Shown: positions 8,715 through 18,557, counted from the stretch's first letter. The stretch is 64,000 nt of DNA from Dictyobacter formicarum (GCF_016587435.1 NZ_BNJJ01000003.1:501385-565384), one strand, 5' to 3'. Translations and numbers: made by a program. Notes: generated from the letters alone by a model not told the origin.

Positions 8715-9629
8715 TTGACCACTTCGACAGATCGCTGGATCGATGATGCAACATTTCATGAGGATGTGGGTTATATAGAGTCACTCTGGCAGCAACGTTC
8801 AATTGGTACAATCGAGTTGCCGCTCATCGATATTGGCAGGGGTGAACCTCTCGTTTTTGTGCCCATCCTTGAGCACCTGGAATTTGTCTATTCACGCCAG
8901 GTGCGCCAGATGAGCAAGTCCAGGCGCGTGATCCTGTACCGCCGCCAGGAGATGCGTACGACACCGTTTGGCCTCAATGATCGGGCGGAAGAGTTGCGCC
9001 AGGTTCTGGATGGCCTGAGCTTAGAGTGTCCGGATCTGGTAGGGCATGGGGATGCGGCGATGGTGCTATTTGAGTTTGCCCTGCGCTATCCGCAACGCTG
9101 CCGCTCACTAACAATTATTGCTCAGGGGGGCGATTATCGGATCACACCACATCCTTTTATCTGGTTCTTGCATGAGTTGCTCTATCGCCTACCTGTAGAA
9201 CATGTGTTGCCCGCCTCTATTTTGCGCGCCAATGTCATCAACTATATTATGTCGCATAGCATGGATAACCGTACGGCGCCCTCCCTACCCCGCCATCTGA
9301 TCGAGGAACAGTTCTGCAAGATCACTCAGTGGCCTTTTGTCTATAAATGCTCGGTCCTACCTATTATCCACAATTTTGATATCCGCAAGCGCCTCAACGG
9401 GCTCACCATGCCCGTTTTATTGATCAACCGTACCGATGATGTCCTATCGCCAGAAGCAAAGACGCGCTGGCTGGCCCGGCACTTACCTAATTGTGCGGGC
9501 TACCATGTCGTTTCTGGTAGGGAGCGTTTCTTTATGTATTCTCGTGCGGAGACGGTGACTCCATTAATAGAAGCATTCCTGGCGGCAAGCAATACCAAAA
9601 GAGGTCCACTTAAACAGCTACAACAATAG
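8715..9629 (+). CDS. alpha/beta-hydrolase-fold protein lacking the nucleophile serine
   Basis: A 304-residue protein of the alpha/beta hydrolase fold, beginning at a TTG with AGGGGAGG 6 bases upstream. The oxyanion region (EPLVFVPI), the nucleophile elbow and a late acid (NRTDDVLSPEA) are placed as in the family. At the elbow, however, the usual G-H-S-x-G reads GHGDA, so the catalytic serine is replaced by glycine. Either the protein is a non-catalytic binder or it uses another residue. It is the first gene of a run with two ketosynthases and an FAD hydroxylase, 17 bases from the next gene, so a role in polyketide assembly or release is likely but unproven. Confidence 0.7.
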   Translation: MTTSTDRWIDDATFHEDVGYIESLWQQRSIGTIELPLIDIGRGEPLVFVPILEHLEFVYSRQVRQMSKSRRVILYRRQEMRTTPFGLNDRAEELRQVLDGLSLECPDLVGHGDAAMVLFEFALRYPQRCRSLTIIAQGGDYRITPHPFIWFLHELLYRLPVEHVLPASILRANVINYIMSHSMDNRTAPSLPRHLIEEQFCKITQWPFVYKCSVLPIIHNFDIRKRLNGLTMPVLLINRTDDVLSPEAKTRWLARHLPNCAGYHVVSGRERFFMYSRAETVTPLIEAFLAASNTKRGPLKQLQQ

Positions 9630-9646
9630 AGCAACGGGAGAAGCGA

Positions 9647-10951
9647 ATGGATGCAACCCTGACTTCGCCATTGCGGCGCGTTGTGATTACTGGCCTGGGA
9701 GTAGTAGCCCCAAATGGCATTGGGAAAGAACCGTTCTGGCAATCCTGCCTGACTGGCCGCTCAGGGTTGCGGCGCATTACGCGCTTCGATGCCAATCTCT
9801 TACCTTCTCAAGTTGCGGGCGAGGTAGACGACTTTGATCCGCTACAACTGGGCCTGACCTCTGATGAGATTACGTCAATGGATCGCGCTACGCAGTTTGC
9901 GCTGGCTGCCGCCAATCTGGCGCTGGAAGATGCTCAGGTAGGCGGCGCTCTGACCAGCACGATACGTGAGCGCATGGGAGTGATGATGGGACTGGCCCTG
10001 GCCTGTGTAGAAGAGGGGGAACGCCAGTGGGTTCGTATGACCGACCAGGGCGCGCGGCCTCCGCGCCTGGTGACGCAGGAAGCGCTACCAGCATCGCTGA
10101 TGATGTCGCATGCGGCCGCCAGCAGTATCGCGGCCCACCATCATCTACATGGTCCCTGCCTGGCGATTGCCACAGGCTGCTCGGCGGGAGCGGATGCGAT
10201 CGGACAGGCGTTCTGGGCCATTCAGGAGCAACAGGCCGATCTGATGCTGGCCGGTGGTACAGACTCGGCGATCAGCTATGCGGTATTAGACGTTTTCTGC
10301 GTGATGGGAGCCCTCAGTACCAGATACAATGACACCCCTACCCGCGCCTCCCGTCCCTATGATTATGGACGTGACGGTTTTGTGATGGCCGAGGGAGCCG
10401 GCGTCCTTCTATTGGAGGCGCGCGAGCATGCTCTGGAACGCGGAGCCCACATCTACGCCGAGATCCTGACCTTCGCTTCAAATAGCAATGCCTATCATAT
10501 GACGTCTCTACCAGCTTCGGGTCAGCCATTGCAGCGCCTCTTACGACAAACAATGGCCGAGGGACAGGTTACGCCGCAAGAGATTGATTATATCAATGCC
10601 CATGGCAGTTCAACGCAGCCCAATGAGCGCGCTGAGACGGCCGCATATAAGGCGGTGCTGGGCGAACATGCGGCCCGCATCCCAATCAGCGCAACAAAAT
10701 CGATGCTAGGTCATAGCCAGGGGGCTGCCAGTGCCATCGAGACCATCGTGACAGCCCTGGTACTGGATCAGCAGGTTATCCCGCCGACCATCAATCAGGA
10801 GGTGCCTGATCCCGAGTGCGACCTGGATTATGTGCCCAATAGTTCGCGGCCAGCCAACGTCAGGTTGGCGTTGACACATTCAAGTGGCTTCGGAGGCGTC
10901 AATAGTGCATTGTTGTTGGGGAGAGCGGATTGGGATGGGTGGCATGAATAA
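9647..10951 (+). CDS. beta-ketoacyl-ACP synthase II-type ketosynthase (KS-alpha-like)
   Basis: Condenses malonyl-ACP with a growing acyl chain. The 434-residue thiolase-fold protein keeps the full catalytic set: C178 in ATGCSAG, H319 in NAHGSS and H356 in GHSQGA. The starting strand VVITGLGVVAPNG is the family signature. Its neighbour overlaps it and is a ketosynthase without the cysteine, which is the arrangement of type II polyketide KS-alpha/KS-beta pairs rather than of fatty acid synthesis. No acyl carrier protein or malonyl transferase is visible in the window, so these would have to come from elsewhere. Confidence 0.9.
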   Translation: MDATLTSPLRRVVITGLGVVAPNGIGKEPFWQSCLTGRSGLRRITRFDANLLPSQVAGEVDDFDPLQLGLTSDEITSMDRATQFALAAANLALEDAQVGGALTSTIRERMGVMMGLALACVEEGERQWVRMTDQGARPPRLVTQEALPASLMMSHAAASSIAAHHHLHGPCLAIATGCSAGADAIGQAFWAIQEQQADLMLAGGTDSAISYAVLDVFCVMGALSTRYNDTPTRASRPYDYGRDGFVMAEGAGVLLLEAREHALERGAHIYAEILTFASNSNAYHMTSLPASGQPLQRLLRQTMAEGQVTPQEIDYINAHGSSTQPNERAETAAYKAVLGEHAARIPISATKSMLGHSQGAASAIETIVTALVLDQQVIPPTINQEVPDPECDLDYVPNSSRPANVRLALTHSSGFGGVNSALLLGRADWDGWHE

Positions 10952-12200
10952 CAGACAACAGAGACGCGTTGTGATTAGTGGTCTGGGCGTGGTGGCTCCC
11001 AATGGCATCGGTCAGCAGGCATTCTGGCACGCAACAAGCAACGGTATCTCAGGTATTAGTGCACTTCGCCACGAGGGCGAGATTCCCATTCGTGTGGCGG
11101 GCGTGGTGCGTAACTTCCTGGTTGAAGACTACATTGAGCGCAAGCTGGTTCATCGTACCGATCGCATGACGCATTTCGCGCTGGCCGCCATTCAGGAGGC
11201 GCTGCAGGATGCGCATCTTCACCTTGACCAGGAGGATGCGGAGCGCGTGGGGGCGGTGATCGCCAATACCATGGGTGGCGTCGAGTTTGTCCTGCAGCAG
11301 ATAGAAGCGCTCTATACGCGTGGACCACGCTTTGTGAGCGCCTACACGGCCATTGCCTGGCTCCATGTAGCCACCATCGGGCAAACAGCCATCCGCCACC
11401 ATATCCAGGGCTATTGCAAGACACCCGTCAACGACACCGTCGGTGGACTCGATGCGCTGGGCATGGCGTACAGGGCCATCCAGCGCGGAGCAGCGGACAT
11501 CATCATTGCGGGCGGCAACGAGGCCTTTCTCAATCCCTTTATCCTGCTCATCCTGGCGCAGCAGGGTCAATATGTGACCGGTGATGATCCAACGGCCTAT
11601 CGTCCCTTTGATCGCCGGGCCTCCGGGCTCATCCTGGCCGAAGGGGCCGGTATCTGCATCCTTGAAGAATACGAACATGCCAGGGCGCGCGGGGCCACCA
11701 TCTATGGCGAGATACTCGGTTATGGACAGACCAACGATGCCTGTGGCCTGCAGCCTCCTTCAGAAGATGGTACGCGCTATGCCAGGGCCATCTGCCAGGC
11801 TTTGCAGGCCGGAAATATCCCCACTGAAGATGTGACTTATCTGAGCCTGGATGGCCGCGCCCTGCCAGCCTCGGATCAAGGGGAAAGTGAGGCGTTGCGC
11901 CAGGTGTTTGGTGCACTGCTGCCACACATTCCAGCCAGTGTGCCGCGCAGCATGTTTGGCCATAGCTATGCCGCCGCCGGTGCTATCGATGCCATTACGG
12001 CGCTGCTGGCCCTGAAGCATGGCTGTATTCCGCCCACTCTCAATTGTGAGGAACTTGATCCCCAGCATACGTTTCAACTTATCCGCGATCAAGCGTATCT
12101 CTTGCCAGAAGAAAGCCGCCAGCGACCAGGGGTGGCGATTGTGGGTGGACGGGGCACGGGGGGAGCGAATGTTGCCTTAGCACTACGGAAGGGAAGCTAG
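10935..12200 (+). CDS. ketosynthase-like chain length factor (KS-beta-like)
   Basis: A 421-residue thiolase-fold protein of the same family as the gene before it, overlapping that gene's stop by 17 bases. The start at 10935 has GGGGAG about 10 bases upstream; an ATG at 10944 is also possible. The active-site cysteine is replaced by a threonine (T168 in NDTVGG) and the first histidine is lost (SLDGRALP in place of NAHGT), while GHSYAAAG is kept. Loss of the cysteine marks the chain-length-factor half of a type II ketosynthase heterodimer. It cannot condense by itself; it would pair with the gene at 9647. Confidence 0.85.
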   Translation: MGGMNNRQQRRVVISGLGVVAPNGIGQQAFWHATSNGISGISALRHEGEIPIRVAGVVRNFLVEDYIERKLVHRTDRMTHFALAAIQEALQDAHLHLDQEDAERVGAVIANTMGGVEFVLQQIEALYTRGPRFVSAYTAIAWLHVATIGQTAIRHHIQGYCKTPVNDTVGGLDALGMAYRAIQRGAADIIIAGGNEAFLNPFILLILAQQGQYVTGDDPTAYRPFDRRASGLILAEGAGICILEEYEHARARGATIYGEILGYGQTNDACGLQPPSEDGTRYARAICQALQAGNIPTEDVTYLSLDGRALPASDQGESEALRQVFGALLPHIPASVPRSMFGHSYAAAGAIDAITALLALKHGCIPPTLNCEELDPQHTFQLIRDQAYLLPEESRQRPGVAIVGGRGTGGANVALALRKGS

Positions 12201-12202
12201 CT

Positions 12203-13899
12203 GTGCGTGTGGCTATCGTCGGGGCGGGTCCAACCGGATTGGTAGCCGCCAACCTGCTCGGTCAGGCGGGGATTGAGACGCTGCTGCTGGAACGCAATGC
12301 TGGCCTGGGTGAGCAGCCCAGGGCCATTACAATCGATGATGAGGGGCTGCGCATCTGTCAGGCGATCGGGCTGGCGGATGAGATATGTGCCCATGCATTG
12401 CTCAAGCGCGAGGCCCACTATGTCTCACAAGGGCGCTACCTGGCCAGGATCGCTCCAACACAGCAGCCATATGGCCATCCACAGATCTCGACCTTTTATC
12501 AACCGGCGCTCGAAACTATCTTCCTGCGTGGTCTGGAGCGCTTCCCCTCTGTGTCCACCAGCTTTGGGCAGGTGCTTGAATCATTCACGCAGGATGCACA
12601 TGGCGTGCGCCTGCAGCTGCGCTCTCAGGATGGTCGGATGCAGACTATTGACTGTGATTATCTGCTGGCGTGCGATGGTGGCCGCAGTGGTATCCGCCAG
12701 CAGCTACAAATCGCGCTGCGCGCGCCTGGTTTGCACGAACTCTTCTTATCTCCAATCAGCCAGCCCCACCATATCTCCAAAAGGCAAAGCCGCCAGCCAC
12801 GCCGACAGCGCACCCAACGTTGGCTGGTCGTGGACACGATCGACAACGGAGACGGCAAGGACCCGATTATCTTCTTCTGCAATCCGGCGCGACCGGCGGT
12901 TACTGTCCCATCTCCCAATGGAGGGCGACGCTGGGAGTTTATGCTGAAGGCTCACGAACATGAGGAGCAATGGCTGGACGATGAACGCATTGCCAGCGCA
13001 ATCCAACAGGCACTGCAGACGTTACCGGAGCCGACCGCCACGCAGCAACATACGCAATCAGCACGTATCCTGCGCAAGACCGTGTATACCTTTCATGCTA
13101 CGGTTGCCAAGTCCTTTGCCGTGGGATGTGTCTTTCTGCTGGGCGATGCGGCCCATTTGATGCCGCCCTTCGGGGCCAGGGTATGAATAGCGGGCTGCGT
13201 GACGCCTATAACCTGTGCTGGAAACTCGCGCTGGTCCTCCAGCAGCAGGCCGCGCCACAGCTTTTGCATACCTACCAGCAGGAGCGTCGTCCCCACGTCA
13301 TACGCATGATCACTTTTTCGTCCCTGCTCGGCAACTTCATTATGCCCACGCAGCCAGTTCTGGCCTTTCTGCGCGACCATGTCTTCCTGAATATTCAACG
13401 CATTGCGTCGCTGCGGCGCTGGCTGTCTGAGATGCAGGTCAAGCCACAGCCCACCTATCGCGCCGGACTGCGCTTCGCTGGCCGGTACAGTGGGCAGCTA
13501 CTGCCGCAGCCCGTGGTCTGCACCTCCACAGGACAGCGATTCCCACTGGACCAGGTTTTGGGCAATCACTTCTGTATCTTTAGACTATGGGATGAAGATG
13601 GTGCGGCTACGCGGCCAGGCAACAATGCGCTCTGGAGCCGGCTCAATGCCCACCACATCTATCTCTGTCCCACACAGGCTGCCCTGAAGCGGGCGCGTAA
13701 GCTATCCACCGACGCTGGCACCACATACATATGGGATGGCAGCGGCCAGCTGCCGCGCCTCCTTCAAGGAGATCCACAAATGGTGATGGTCGTGCGGCCC
13801 GACCGCCACATCATGACCACCTACCCCACATCCCAATGGGCCCGCGTTGAAAAACGGATAGCCCGGTATTTCGGTCAAAACGATCCCATAACCCCATAG
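12203..13899 (+). pseudogene. FAD-dependent aromatic hydroxylase, interrupted by a frameshift
   Basis: A PheA/MhpA-type flavoprotein monooxygenase of about 565 residues in two frames. The first part (from GTG 12203) has the dinucleotide motif IVGAGPTGLVAA and the FAD motif GDAAHLMPPFG, then ends in a premature TGA at 13184-13186. The second frame continues at once with GQGMNSGLRDAYNLCWKLALVL, exactly the expected continuation, and includes a thioredoxin-like C-terminal domain. One missing G in the run near 13173-13177 (GGGG) restores one frame. It may be a real inactivation, a sequencing error in a homopolymer, or slippage. It follows the KS-beta gene by 2 bases, so it is part of that operon and would tailor its product. 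Its stop codon lies in a dispersed hairpin element. Confidence 0.85.
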
Positions 13900-13923
13900 G
13901 TTCGGACCTTGCGTCCGATTTTT
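13895..13923 (+). repeat. dispersed hairpin element
   Basis: Stem TCGGAC/GTCCGA, loop CTTGC, upstream flank CATAGGT, followed by five T. The flank provides the TAG stop of the hydroxylase, and the T run makes this copy a likely terminator of the polyketide operon. Confidence 0.8.
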
Positions 13924-14155
13924 CCTCCCCCTACTATAACGTTCCCTTTAACACGATACCGTACGGAGGGGTGGATCGCGTTTGGGCACGATATATGGGG
14001 AGGTGCGATGCCACGGGGGAATGGAGCGCCCGGGAACACGCCCCACCATGTGTGGGGCAATCGGACGCAAGGTCCGAACCTATGTATGGGCGATACCGTA
14101 CAGGAGATGCCATGGGGCCCCACATGCGGTGGGGCCAATAGGACAAACGCCGATG
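13924..14155. other. intergenic repeat-rich stretch, no gene
   Basis: Holds a second, inverted copy of the dispersed hairpin (14058-14085, stem TCGGAC/GTCCGA) and two short GGGG/CCCC stems (for example CCCCAC at 14042 with GTGGGG at 14053, and GGGGCCCCAC further on). The open frames that cross it translate the repeats and are not credible genes. Confidence 0.7.
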
Positions 14156-15652
14156 TTATGAATCGGCGAGGAGGCGCTGATAGAGAGCTTCCTGGCGTGC
14201 CACGGCCCGACGGTAGATGTCGCCGGTCTGGTGGTCGGGCTGCGTGGGATCGGTGACATGGGGCTGGAGCCTGGCTAGATCGGGAATGATCCCCATGGAT
14301 TCCAGAACCAGCAGGGCCGCACCACGGGCGGAGGCCTCTTGTTCGCGCGATGGGTAGATGGCGGTATCGGTGGTGTCGGCGATGATCTGGCGCAGCAGCG
14401 GTGAGTGGAATAGCGCGCCACCGCTCGCCATCAGACGGTGATCGGAGGCCTGCATATTCAGGGCCTGCGAGAGCTGGCCGTGGATTACGCTGAGGCGGTA
14501 GGCGAGCGCTTCCATGCCGGCGCGCAGGACCTCTTCGGGAGTGGTATGGATAGAGAGGCCTGAGATGGTCATGCGAGCCTCAGCGTGCCAGCCGATGCTG
14601 CGCTCACCCGAGATAAAGGGCAGGATGGTCAGACCATGATTGTCAGGCTTGAGGTCGGCAACTTTAGGCTCGGCATCCTGCAGAGCAGGCAGATTGAAAG
14701 AGTCAGTAAGCCAGGCCAGCAGGTTGCCGCCCTCGCTCATTGCTCCTCCCATAATGGCACGTTTGGCATCAATAAAGTAGAGCCAGAGACCCAGCGGGGC
14801 AGCCGAGATCTGAGCAGGATCGATCACGACCCGGATGGCGCTGGAGGTGCCCATGGTCAGGGACCAGTTCTGGGTAGTAATACAACTGGTGCCGATGCAG
14901 GCGGAGGCCCCATCGCCGATGGCCGGATACCAGGGCACATCGCGCAAAGCCGGCCAACGAGTAGCATAATCCCCCTGCAAGCCTTTAAGGGCATCGCCAG
15001 CATCCCCGATGTCGGGAAATTGCTCGCGGCGCACGTCCAGGGCCTTCATCAGCTCGGTATCCCATTGCATGGTTTTGGTGGTCAACATGCCGGTCGCCGA
15101 GGCCATTGAGAGGCTGCACACCGATTTGCCCAGTAGCTTGCGATGTAAATATTCGCCAAAGGAGATCCACTGTTTGACCTGCTGAAAAACCTGCGACTGG
15201 TTCTGGGCCAGCCAGCGGAGCTTGGCGGGCCAGTAGCTGGCATGGAAGCGCACGCCGACGCGGTCGTGGACTGCCTTCTCGTCGAACTCTTTGCGCAGTT
15301 CGCGGGCAACGTCAAAGGCGCGTGTATCCTCCCAGGTAATGACGGACGTCAAGGGATGGTTATGCTCATCTACCCCCAGCAGGCTGTGCCAGAAAGTATC
15401 GATGGCGACCGCGTGGATTGAGGAAGCCTTTTGACCGGCCTTCTGCAATACTTCGTCGATGGTCTGGGCTACCACATCCACCAGGTAATCGGCATCCACC
15501 GACACTTCCCCCTGGGGGGACGTGGTCAGTTGATAGGTATGCTGCGAGACCATATCGGGCACAGCGTTCCCATGCGCATCAAAGAGCAGGGCGCGCGTCG
15601 ATGAGGTGCCAACGTCTAATGCTAAAATAGATAGCGACTGTGCATCATCCAT
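14156..15652 (-). CDS. FGGY-family carbohydrate kinase, gluconokinase-like
   Basis: Phosphorylates a sugar or sugar acid with ATP in the cytoplasm. At 498 residues it has normal family length. The phosphate-binding motif LALDVGTSSTRALLFD opens the protein; the ITWEDTRA segment is the substrate loop; the second ATPase domain carries MGTSSAIRV and, near the end, MASGGALFHSPLLRQIIADT. The combination AIDTFWHSLLGVD is more like gluconate kinases than xylulokinases. GGAG lies 9 bases before the ATG. Nearby sugar genes (LacI regulator, glycosidases, a uronate-dehydrogenase-like enzyme at 41.7 kb) suit use of sugar acids. Exact substrate is inferred. Confidence 0.85.
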   Translation of the reverse strand: MDDAQSLSILALDVGTSSTRALLFDAHGNAVPDMVSQHTYQLTTSPQGEVSVDADYLVDVVAQTIDEVLQKAGQKASSIHAVAIDTFWHSLLGVDEHNHPLTSVITWEDTRAFDVARELRKEFDEKAVHDRVGVRFHASYWPAKLRWLAQNQSQVFQQVKQWISFGEYLHRKLLGKSVCSLSMASATGMLTTKTMQWDTELMKALDVRREQFPDIGDAGDALKGLQGDYATRWPALRDVPWYPAIGDGASACIGTSCITTQNWSLTMGTSSAIRVVIDPAQISAAPLGLWLYFIDAKRAIMGGAMSEGGNLLAWLTDSFNLPALQDAEPKVADLKPDNHGLTILPFISGERSIGWHAEARMTISGLSIHTTPEEVLRAGMEALAYRLSVIHGQLSQALNMQASDHRLMASGGALFHSPLLRQIIADTTDTAIYPSREQEASARGAALLVLESMGIIPDLARLQPHVTDPTQPDHQTGDIYRRAVARQEALYQRLLADS

Positions 15653-15698
15653 AAATTATCGCTCCAACTAACAATTTAACTATAAGAAAACAACAGTG

Positions 15699-17333
15699 TT
15701 AATCATCCGCCTTTCCAGCGGATCCGTCAACCCCAGGTGCTAAGTCAACATCGCGATGGGCATACATTAGTGTACACGCATTATCGCCACACTGTCTCTC
15801 TTTCTTCTCATGCTCTGGCTTCAACTTGCTCCGAGGTGGGATCATCACGGTCGCGCAGAGCGCACTGATGAAAGCCAGGCCGGACCCGATCAACATGGCA
15901 ATGCGGAAGCTGAAGAGAAATGAGTCGGAGATGACTTGCTGCAAAATCTCTCTGGTCACCTGGTCAAAATTAGTTGGCACTTCCGCACCGGTGAGTCTGC
16001 TGCGCTGCGCGTCCAGGGCGTGGCTGGCGGCGGCCGATACGTGATGGGCGGCCAGATTATTATCCAGGGCGATATTGAAAGTGGCCAGCACGATCAGGGT
16101 AAAGACGGCGATGGCCAGCAGGTTGGCGACGCGTGCCACAGCGTTGTTGACGCCTGAGGCGGTGCCGGCGTATTGATCGGAGGCCGCGCCCATGACGGTC
16201 GTGGTCAGGGGAGCCACAGTGACTGCCATGCCCAGGCCTAAGACAACGACGGCGGGGAAATAGGTGGTCCAGTAGCTACCGCCGATGCCTGGAATGGCGA
16301 ACAGGATGTAGCCGATGCCGGCGATCAAGGGGCCAATGATCAATGGCAGGCGCGCACCGTAGCGGGCAACCAGGCCGCCCGACCAGCGTGAGAGCGAGAA
16401 CACCAAGAGCGTAAAAGGCAGCAGGGCGGAGCCGGCGGCCGTCGCTGAATAGCCCTGGACACGGATCAGGTTGAAGGGCAGAAAGTAGAGGGTGGCGCCC
16501 AGCGCTCCATAGAGGAAGAAGGTGAGCAGGTTGGTGCCACTGAAGACGCGCGATTTAAAGAGCTGCAAGGGCATCATCGGGGCCGGACTGCGCCGCTCGA
16601 CAAAGATAAAGCCAACCAGGGCCAGCACGCCGGCCGCCACACAGCCAAGGACAAGCGGATGAAAGATACCATAGGTGCTGGCCTCGATCAGGCCAAAGAC
16701 CAGCAGGCCCAGTCCCAGCGTGGCCAGGCAGGCTCCGGCGATATCCAGGTGACGATTGGCCTGCTCGTTGCGGCTCTCGGGCACAAAGACGACCAGGACG
16801 ATCAACACAATCAGGGCCAGCGGCAGATTAATAAAGAAGATCCAGCGCCAGGAGGCGTATTGCACGAGCCAGCCGCCCAGGACGGGTCCCAGCGCTGCGG
16901 TGATCGCTGAGAAGGCGGACCAGAGCCCGATGGCTTTGCCACGCTGGGTTTCGTCGAAAAAGGCGCGCAAAATAGCCAGGCTTTCGGGGGTCAGGAGCGC
17001 GCCACCAATGCCCTGAACGGCGCGCGCCACTACCAGCTGGGTGATGTCAGTGGTCAGGCCGCACCATATTGAGGCCAGAGCGAAAATAGCAATGCCGATC
17101 GCGAACAGGCGCTTACGCCCATAGAGGTCTCCCATGGAGCCGCCAACAAGAATCAACGAGCCCAGAAATAAGGCGTAAGCTTCTACGATCCACTGCATGC
17201 TGGCAGCGGTAGCATTTAAGTCGGCCTGGATGCGTGGCAAGGCTACATTGACCACACTACCATCGATGAGGGCCATGCTGGAACCTAGAATGGTAGCCAG
17301 TAGAATCCAGAATCCCTTTGTCTTTGGCAACAT
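15699..17333 (-). CDS. MFS drug efflux transporter, DHA2 (14-helix, EmrB/QacA) family
   Basis: A 544-residue membrane protein. The start TILGSSMALIDGSVVNVALPRI is the D1 motif of 14-helix DHA2 pumps, and GSMGDLYGRKRLF is motif A in loop 2-3. GGALLTPESLAILRAFF and GPVLGGWLV (motif C, antiporter signature) follow. The family exports drugs or other amphiphiles in exchange for protons. A hydrophilic C-terminal tail carries CGDNACTLMYAH, which is not usual for the family. No TetR/MarR regulator is adjacent, so its inducer is unknown. Confidence 0.88.
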   Translation of the reverse strand: MLPKTKGFWILLATILGSSMALIDGSVVNVALPRIQADLNATAASMQWIVEAYALFLGSLILVGGSMGDLYGRKRLFAIGIAIFALASIWCGLTTDITQLVVARAVQGIGGALLTPESLAILRAFFDETQRGKAIGLWSAFSAITAALGPVLGGWLVQYASWRWIFFINLPLALIVLIVLVVFVPESRNEQANRHLDIAGACLATLGLGLLVFGLIEASTYGIFHPLVLGCVAAGVLALVGFIFVERRSPAPMMPLQLFKSRVFSGTNLLTFFLYGALGATLYFLPFNLIRVQGYSATAAGSALLPFTLLVFSLSRWSGGLVARYGARLPLIIGPLIAGIGYILFAIPGIGGSYWTTYFPAVVVLGLGMAVTVAPLTTTVMGAASDQYAGTASGVNNAVARVANLLAIAVFTLIVLATFNIALDNNLAAHHVSAAASHALDAQRSRLTGAEVPTNFDQVTREILQQVISDSFLFSFRIAMLIGSGLAFISALCATVMIPPRSKLKPEHEKKERQCGDNACTLMYAHRDVDLAPGVDGSAGKADD

Positions 17334-17461
17334 AGATAAACTTCTCTCTTAATATAAAAAATAAAGAGGATGGACCAGATAACATGCATGCAGTCCATCC
17401 CCGCACATCTGAACCTATACACTAGCTTACACGTTTGCTTTTTCAAAAGAGAAGACTTTTG

Positions 17462-18139
17462 CTAAAGATTGGGGAGTTGCCAATCGATTTCTGGTTTTCC
17501 GGCGGCCCGCAAGGCGGCGTTGATTTTTGAGAAGGGGCGGCTGCCAAAAAAGCCGTTGCGGGCCGAAAGGGGTGATGGATGGGCCGCTTCGACGATGGTG
17601 TGGCGGCTGGTGTCGATCAAGGCTTTCTTCTTCTGCGCGTATCCACCCCAGAGAACAAAGATGACCGGGCTCTCCTTGGCGTTAACGACCTTGATCACGT
17701 GGTCAGTGAACTTTTCCCAGCCGTGATTCTTATGCGAATTAGCCTGATGCGCACGAACGGTCAGGACGGCATTCAACATCAACATACCCTGGTCCGCCCA
17801 GGGAACCAGGTAGCCGTTATTGGGAATACGACACCCTACGTCATCGTGCAACTCCTTAAACATATTGACCAGCGATGGCGGCGGCTTGATACCTGGCCGC
17901 ACCGAAAAACAGAGGCCGTGGGCCTGGTTATTATCATGATAGGGATCCTGCCCTAACAGAAAAACATTAACATCATCATAAGGTGTATGGCGCAGCGCCG
18001 AGAATACATCCGCCTCGGGCGGGAAAACCTCGTATTGCTGGCGCTCGTCATCCACGAACCGGACCAGCTTCTGAAAATAGGGCTTCTCGAACTCGCCGTT
18101 TAGATGAGCGTGCCAGCTCTCTGGAATATCAATCTGCAT
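17462..18139 (-). CDS. ung: uracil-DNA glycosylase, family 1
   Basis: Removes uracil from DNA in base excision repair. The 225-residue protein has the water-activating motif GQDPYHD (catalytic Asp) near residue 64, the FSVRPG and PPPSLVNMFKEL segments, and the DNA-intercalation motif HPSPLSA near residue 187, all diagnostic of family 1 UDG. AAAGGG stands 7 bases before the ATG. It is a single gene; nothing nearby shows a specific regulation. Confidence 0.95.
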   Translation of the reverse strand: MQIDIPESWHAHLNGEFEKPYFQKLVRFVDDERQQYEVFPPEADVFSALRHTPYDDVNVFLLGQDPYHDNNQAHGLCFSVRPGIKPPPSLVNMFKELHDDVGCRIPNNGYLVPWADQGMLMLNAVLTVRAHQANSHKNHGWEKFTDHVIKVVNAKESPVIFVLWGGYAQKKKALIDTSRHTIVEAAHPSPLSARNGFFGSRPFSKINAALRAAGKPEIDWQLPNL

Positions 18140-18287
18140 ACATATTCCCTTTAACTTTTATTTTAAGAGAAACACGATGTCTGGGGTACCTTTGTTACTC
18201 TTACTATTTTATTATTCTTTCATGGATGACGTAAAACGGCAAGCTATTCGCGATGGTCATGTTGAGGTGAACGGATCGTGAGGGGGG

Positions 18288-18316
18288 CACAATCGGCCGC
18301 AAGGGCCGAATCTACG
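18288..18316 (-). repeat. dispersed hairpin element
   Basis: Stem TCGGCC/GGCCGA with GCAAG between and GAATCTAC as flank; inverted orientation. Both base pairs next to the loop differ from the common TCGGGC form but remain paired. Confidence 0.7.
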
Positions 18317-18469
18317 TGTTTTGTGGCTTTTGTTGTTTTTTTGTACCGCTTTGTTTGTTAAAGGATCATTTCTATCGTGGCTTGATATTAAGCTCTACCA
18401 TTACGGTTAGATAGAATAATAGAGGTGCTGGTTTTATTTTGCAGTAGTTGGATCTTCAAAAGAGTGGTC

Positions 18470-18498
18470 TTGACATAATTGTTATTTTTGGGTAATCT
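18470..18498 (+). promoter_or_regulatory. sigma-70-type promoter of the LacI-family gene
   Basis: TTGACA at 18470-18475 and TAATCT at 18493-18498 with 17 bp between. The predicted start of transcription is about 50 bp before the ATG at 18558. Confidence 0.7.
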
Positions 18499-18557
18499 TG
18501 AACACTAGAGTTACGCAATCGATTTCTCAATCTTTTTTGCTCACGAGGAGTGTGGAA

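Noticed and set aside
13875..14256. Open frames of 70-115 codons across the repeat stretch
   Set aside because: They translate hairpin elements and G-rich spacers, on both strands, with no Shine-Dalgarno.
18498..18557. Longer start of the LacI-family gene
   Set aside because: It overlaps the -10 box and the extra residues are not conserved in type; AGGAG fits the ATG at 18558.
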